Assembly (NCBI GenBank): GCA_955652075.1
Contig: CATPAS010000140.1
Coordinates: 1-6,067, forward strand
From: an uncultured Gaiellaceae bacterium
GTDB taxonomy: Bacteria; Actinomycetota; Thermoleophilia; Gaiellales; Gaiellaceae
Reading direction: 5' to 3'
DNA: 6,067 nucleotides
The notes beneath the pieces were generated by a model. It was given only the letters and a program-made list of their open reading frames with translations. It was not told the DNA's origin and did not search any database. The translations under genes were made by a program, and so were the position numbers. Positions 5,876 through 6,067 of the stretch are shown piece by piece; the stretch's first letter is position 1; every line of letters begins with the position of its first letter.

Positions 5876-6067
5876 ATGGTGGTAGACGAACGCTTACAGG
5901 CGCTGCTTGAGCAAGGAGAGGAGCTCGGCTGCCTCGACCTCTCCGCCGTCAGCGAGTTCCTGCGGGAAGCGGATCTCGACGACGACCAGACCACGGGCTT
6001 CTTCGAACAGCTGGAGGAAAAGGGCATCGCGCTCACCGACGACTGCGCCCGCCCCGACGTCATCGGG
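5876..6067 (+). CDS. rpoD: Sigma-70 type RNA polymerase sigma factor, N-terminal region 1.1 (3' end cut by window edge)
   Basis: 64 residues are visible and the frame is open to the window end. The sequence LQALLEQGEELGCLDLSAV, then FLREADLDDDQ, then FFEQLEEKGIALTDD has the acidic helical pattern of sigma-70 region 1.1: a start like 'LIEKGKEKGYLT', a middle like 'INDELPEDLD', and an end like 'LEELGIEVVDE'. In primary sigma factors this domain sits in the RNA polymerase DNA channel and limits DNA binding by free sigma. ATG at 5876 is the first start in the frame. AGGGGA at 5858-5863 is 12 bases upstream, a rather long gap, and the next codon is GTG. Regions 1.2-4 lie outside the window, so RpoD/SigA is likely but an alternative sigma with region 1.1 is not excluded. 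It is transcribed away from the exported-protein run. Confidence 0.75.
   Translation, partial: MVVDERLQALLEQGEELGCLDLSAVSEFLREADLDDDQTTGFFEQLEEKGIALTDDCARPDVIG

Noticed and set aside
5671..6063. A 130-codon minus-strand open frame opposite the sigma factor start
   Set aside because: Its Ser/Arg-rich sequence matches no domain and lies opposite the region 1.1-like frame; it also overlaps the start of the propeller gene.

Overview
The window comes from a G+C-rich bacterium. Codons end mostly in G or C, several genes start with GTG, and genes are packed with 4-19 base overlaps. A lipoprotein with a standard lipobox and an E1o enzyme whose N-terminus has an Ala/Pro linker reminiscent of actinobacterial KGD/OdhA suggest a deep-branching actinobacterium, for example a Thermoleophilia-type soil lineage. 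That placement is an inference with moderate to low confidence. No RNA genes, mobile elements, CRISPR arrays or convincing terminators were seen.

Layout. Six genes lie head-to-tail on the minus strand and fill positions 5749 down to 1. In transcription order they are: (1) an exported protein with an Ig-like N-terminal region and a beta-propeller-like body (5749-4382); (2) a secreted NlpC/P60-like cysteine hydrolase (4385-3777); (3) a predicted lipoprotein without a recognised domain (3795-3133); (4) an 80-residue membrane-anchored protein with an Arg/Pro-rich tail (3108-2866); (5) an 86-residue protein with three membrane segments (2869-2609); (6) the E1 component of 2-oxoglutarate dehydrogenase, sucA/odhA type (2582 to beyond position 1, about the last 70-80 residues missing). 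Neighbouring genes overlap (ATGA, GTGA, 19 bases) or are 24-26 bases apart, so the run is probably one operon or two closely packed ones. On the plus strand, divergent from the run across a 126-base intergenic region, is the first 64 codons of a sigma-70 type factor (region 1.1-like, probably RpoD/SigA).

How the genes may work together. Genes 1-3 all carry export signals and form a tightly coupled envelope cassette: a propeller/Ig-like protein, a putative peptidoglycan or amide hydrolase and a lipoprotein. Genes 4-5 are small membrane proteins directly upstream of the TCA-cycle enzyme. No established pathway links the cassette to 2-oxoglutarate oxidation, so co-transcription could simply reflect genome compaction. 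The most interesting items are the three-gene exported cassette and the E1o protein, which keeps a KGD-like Ala/Pro linker but lacks the acyltransferase domain that follows such a linker in KGD/OdhA.
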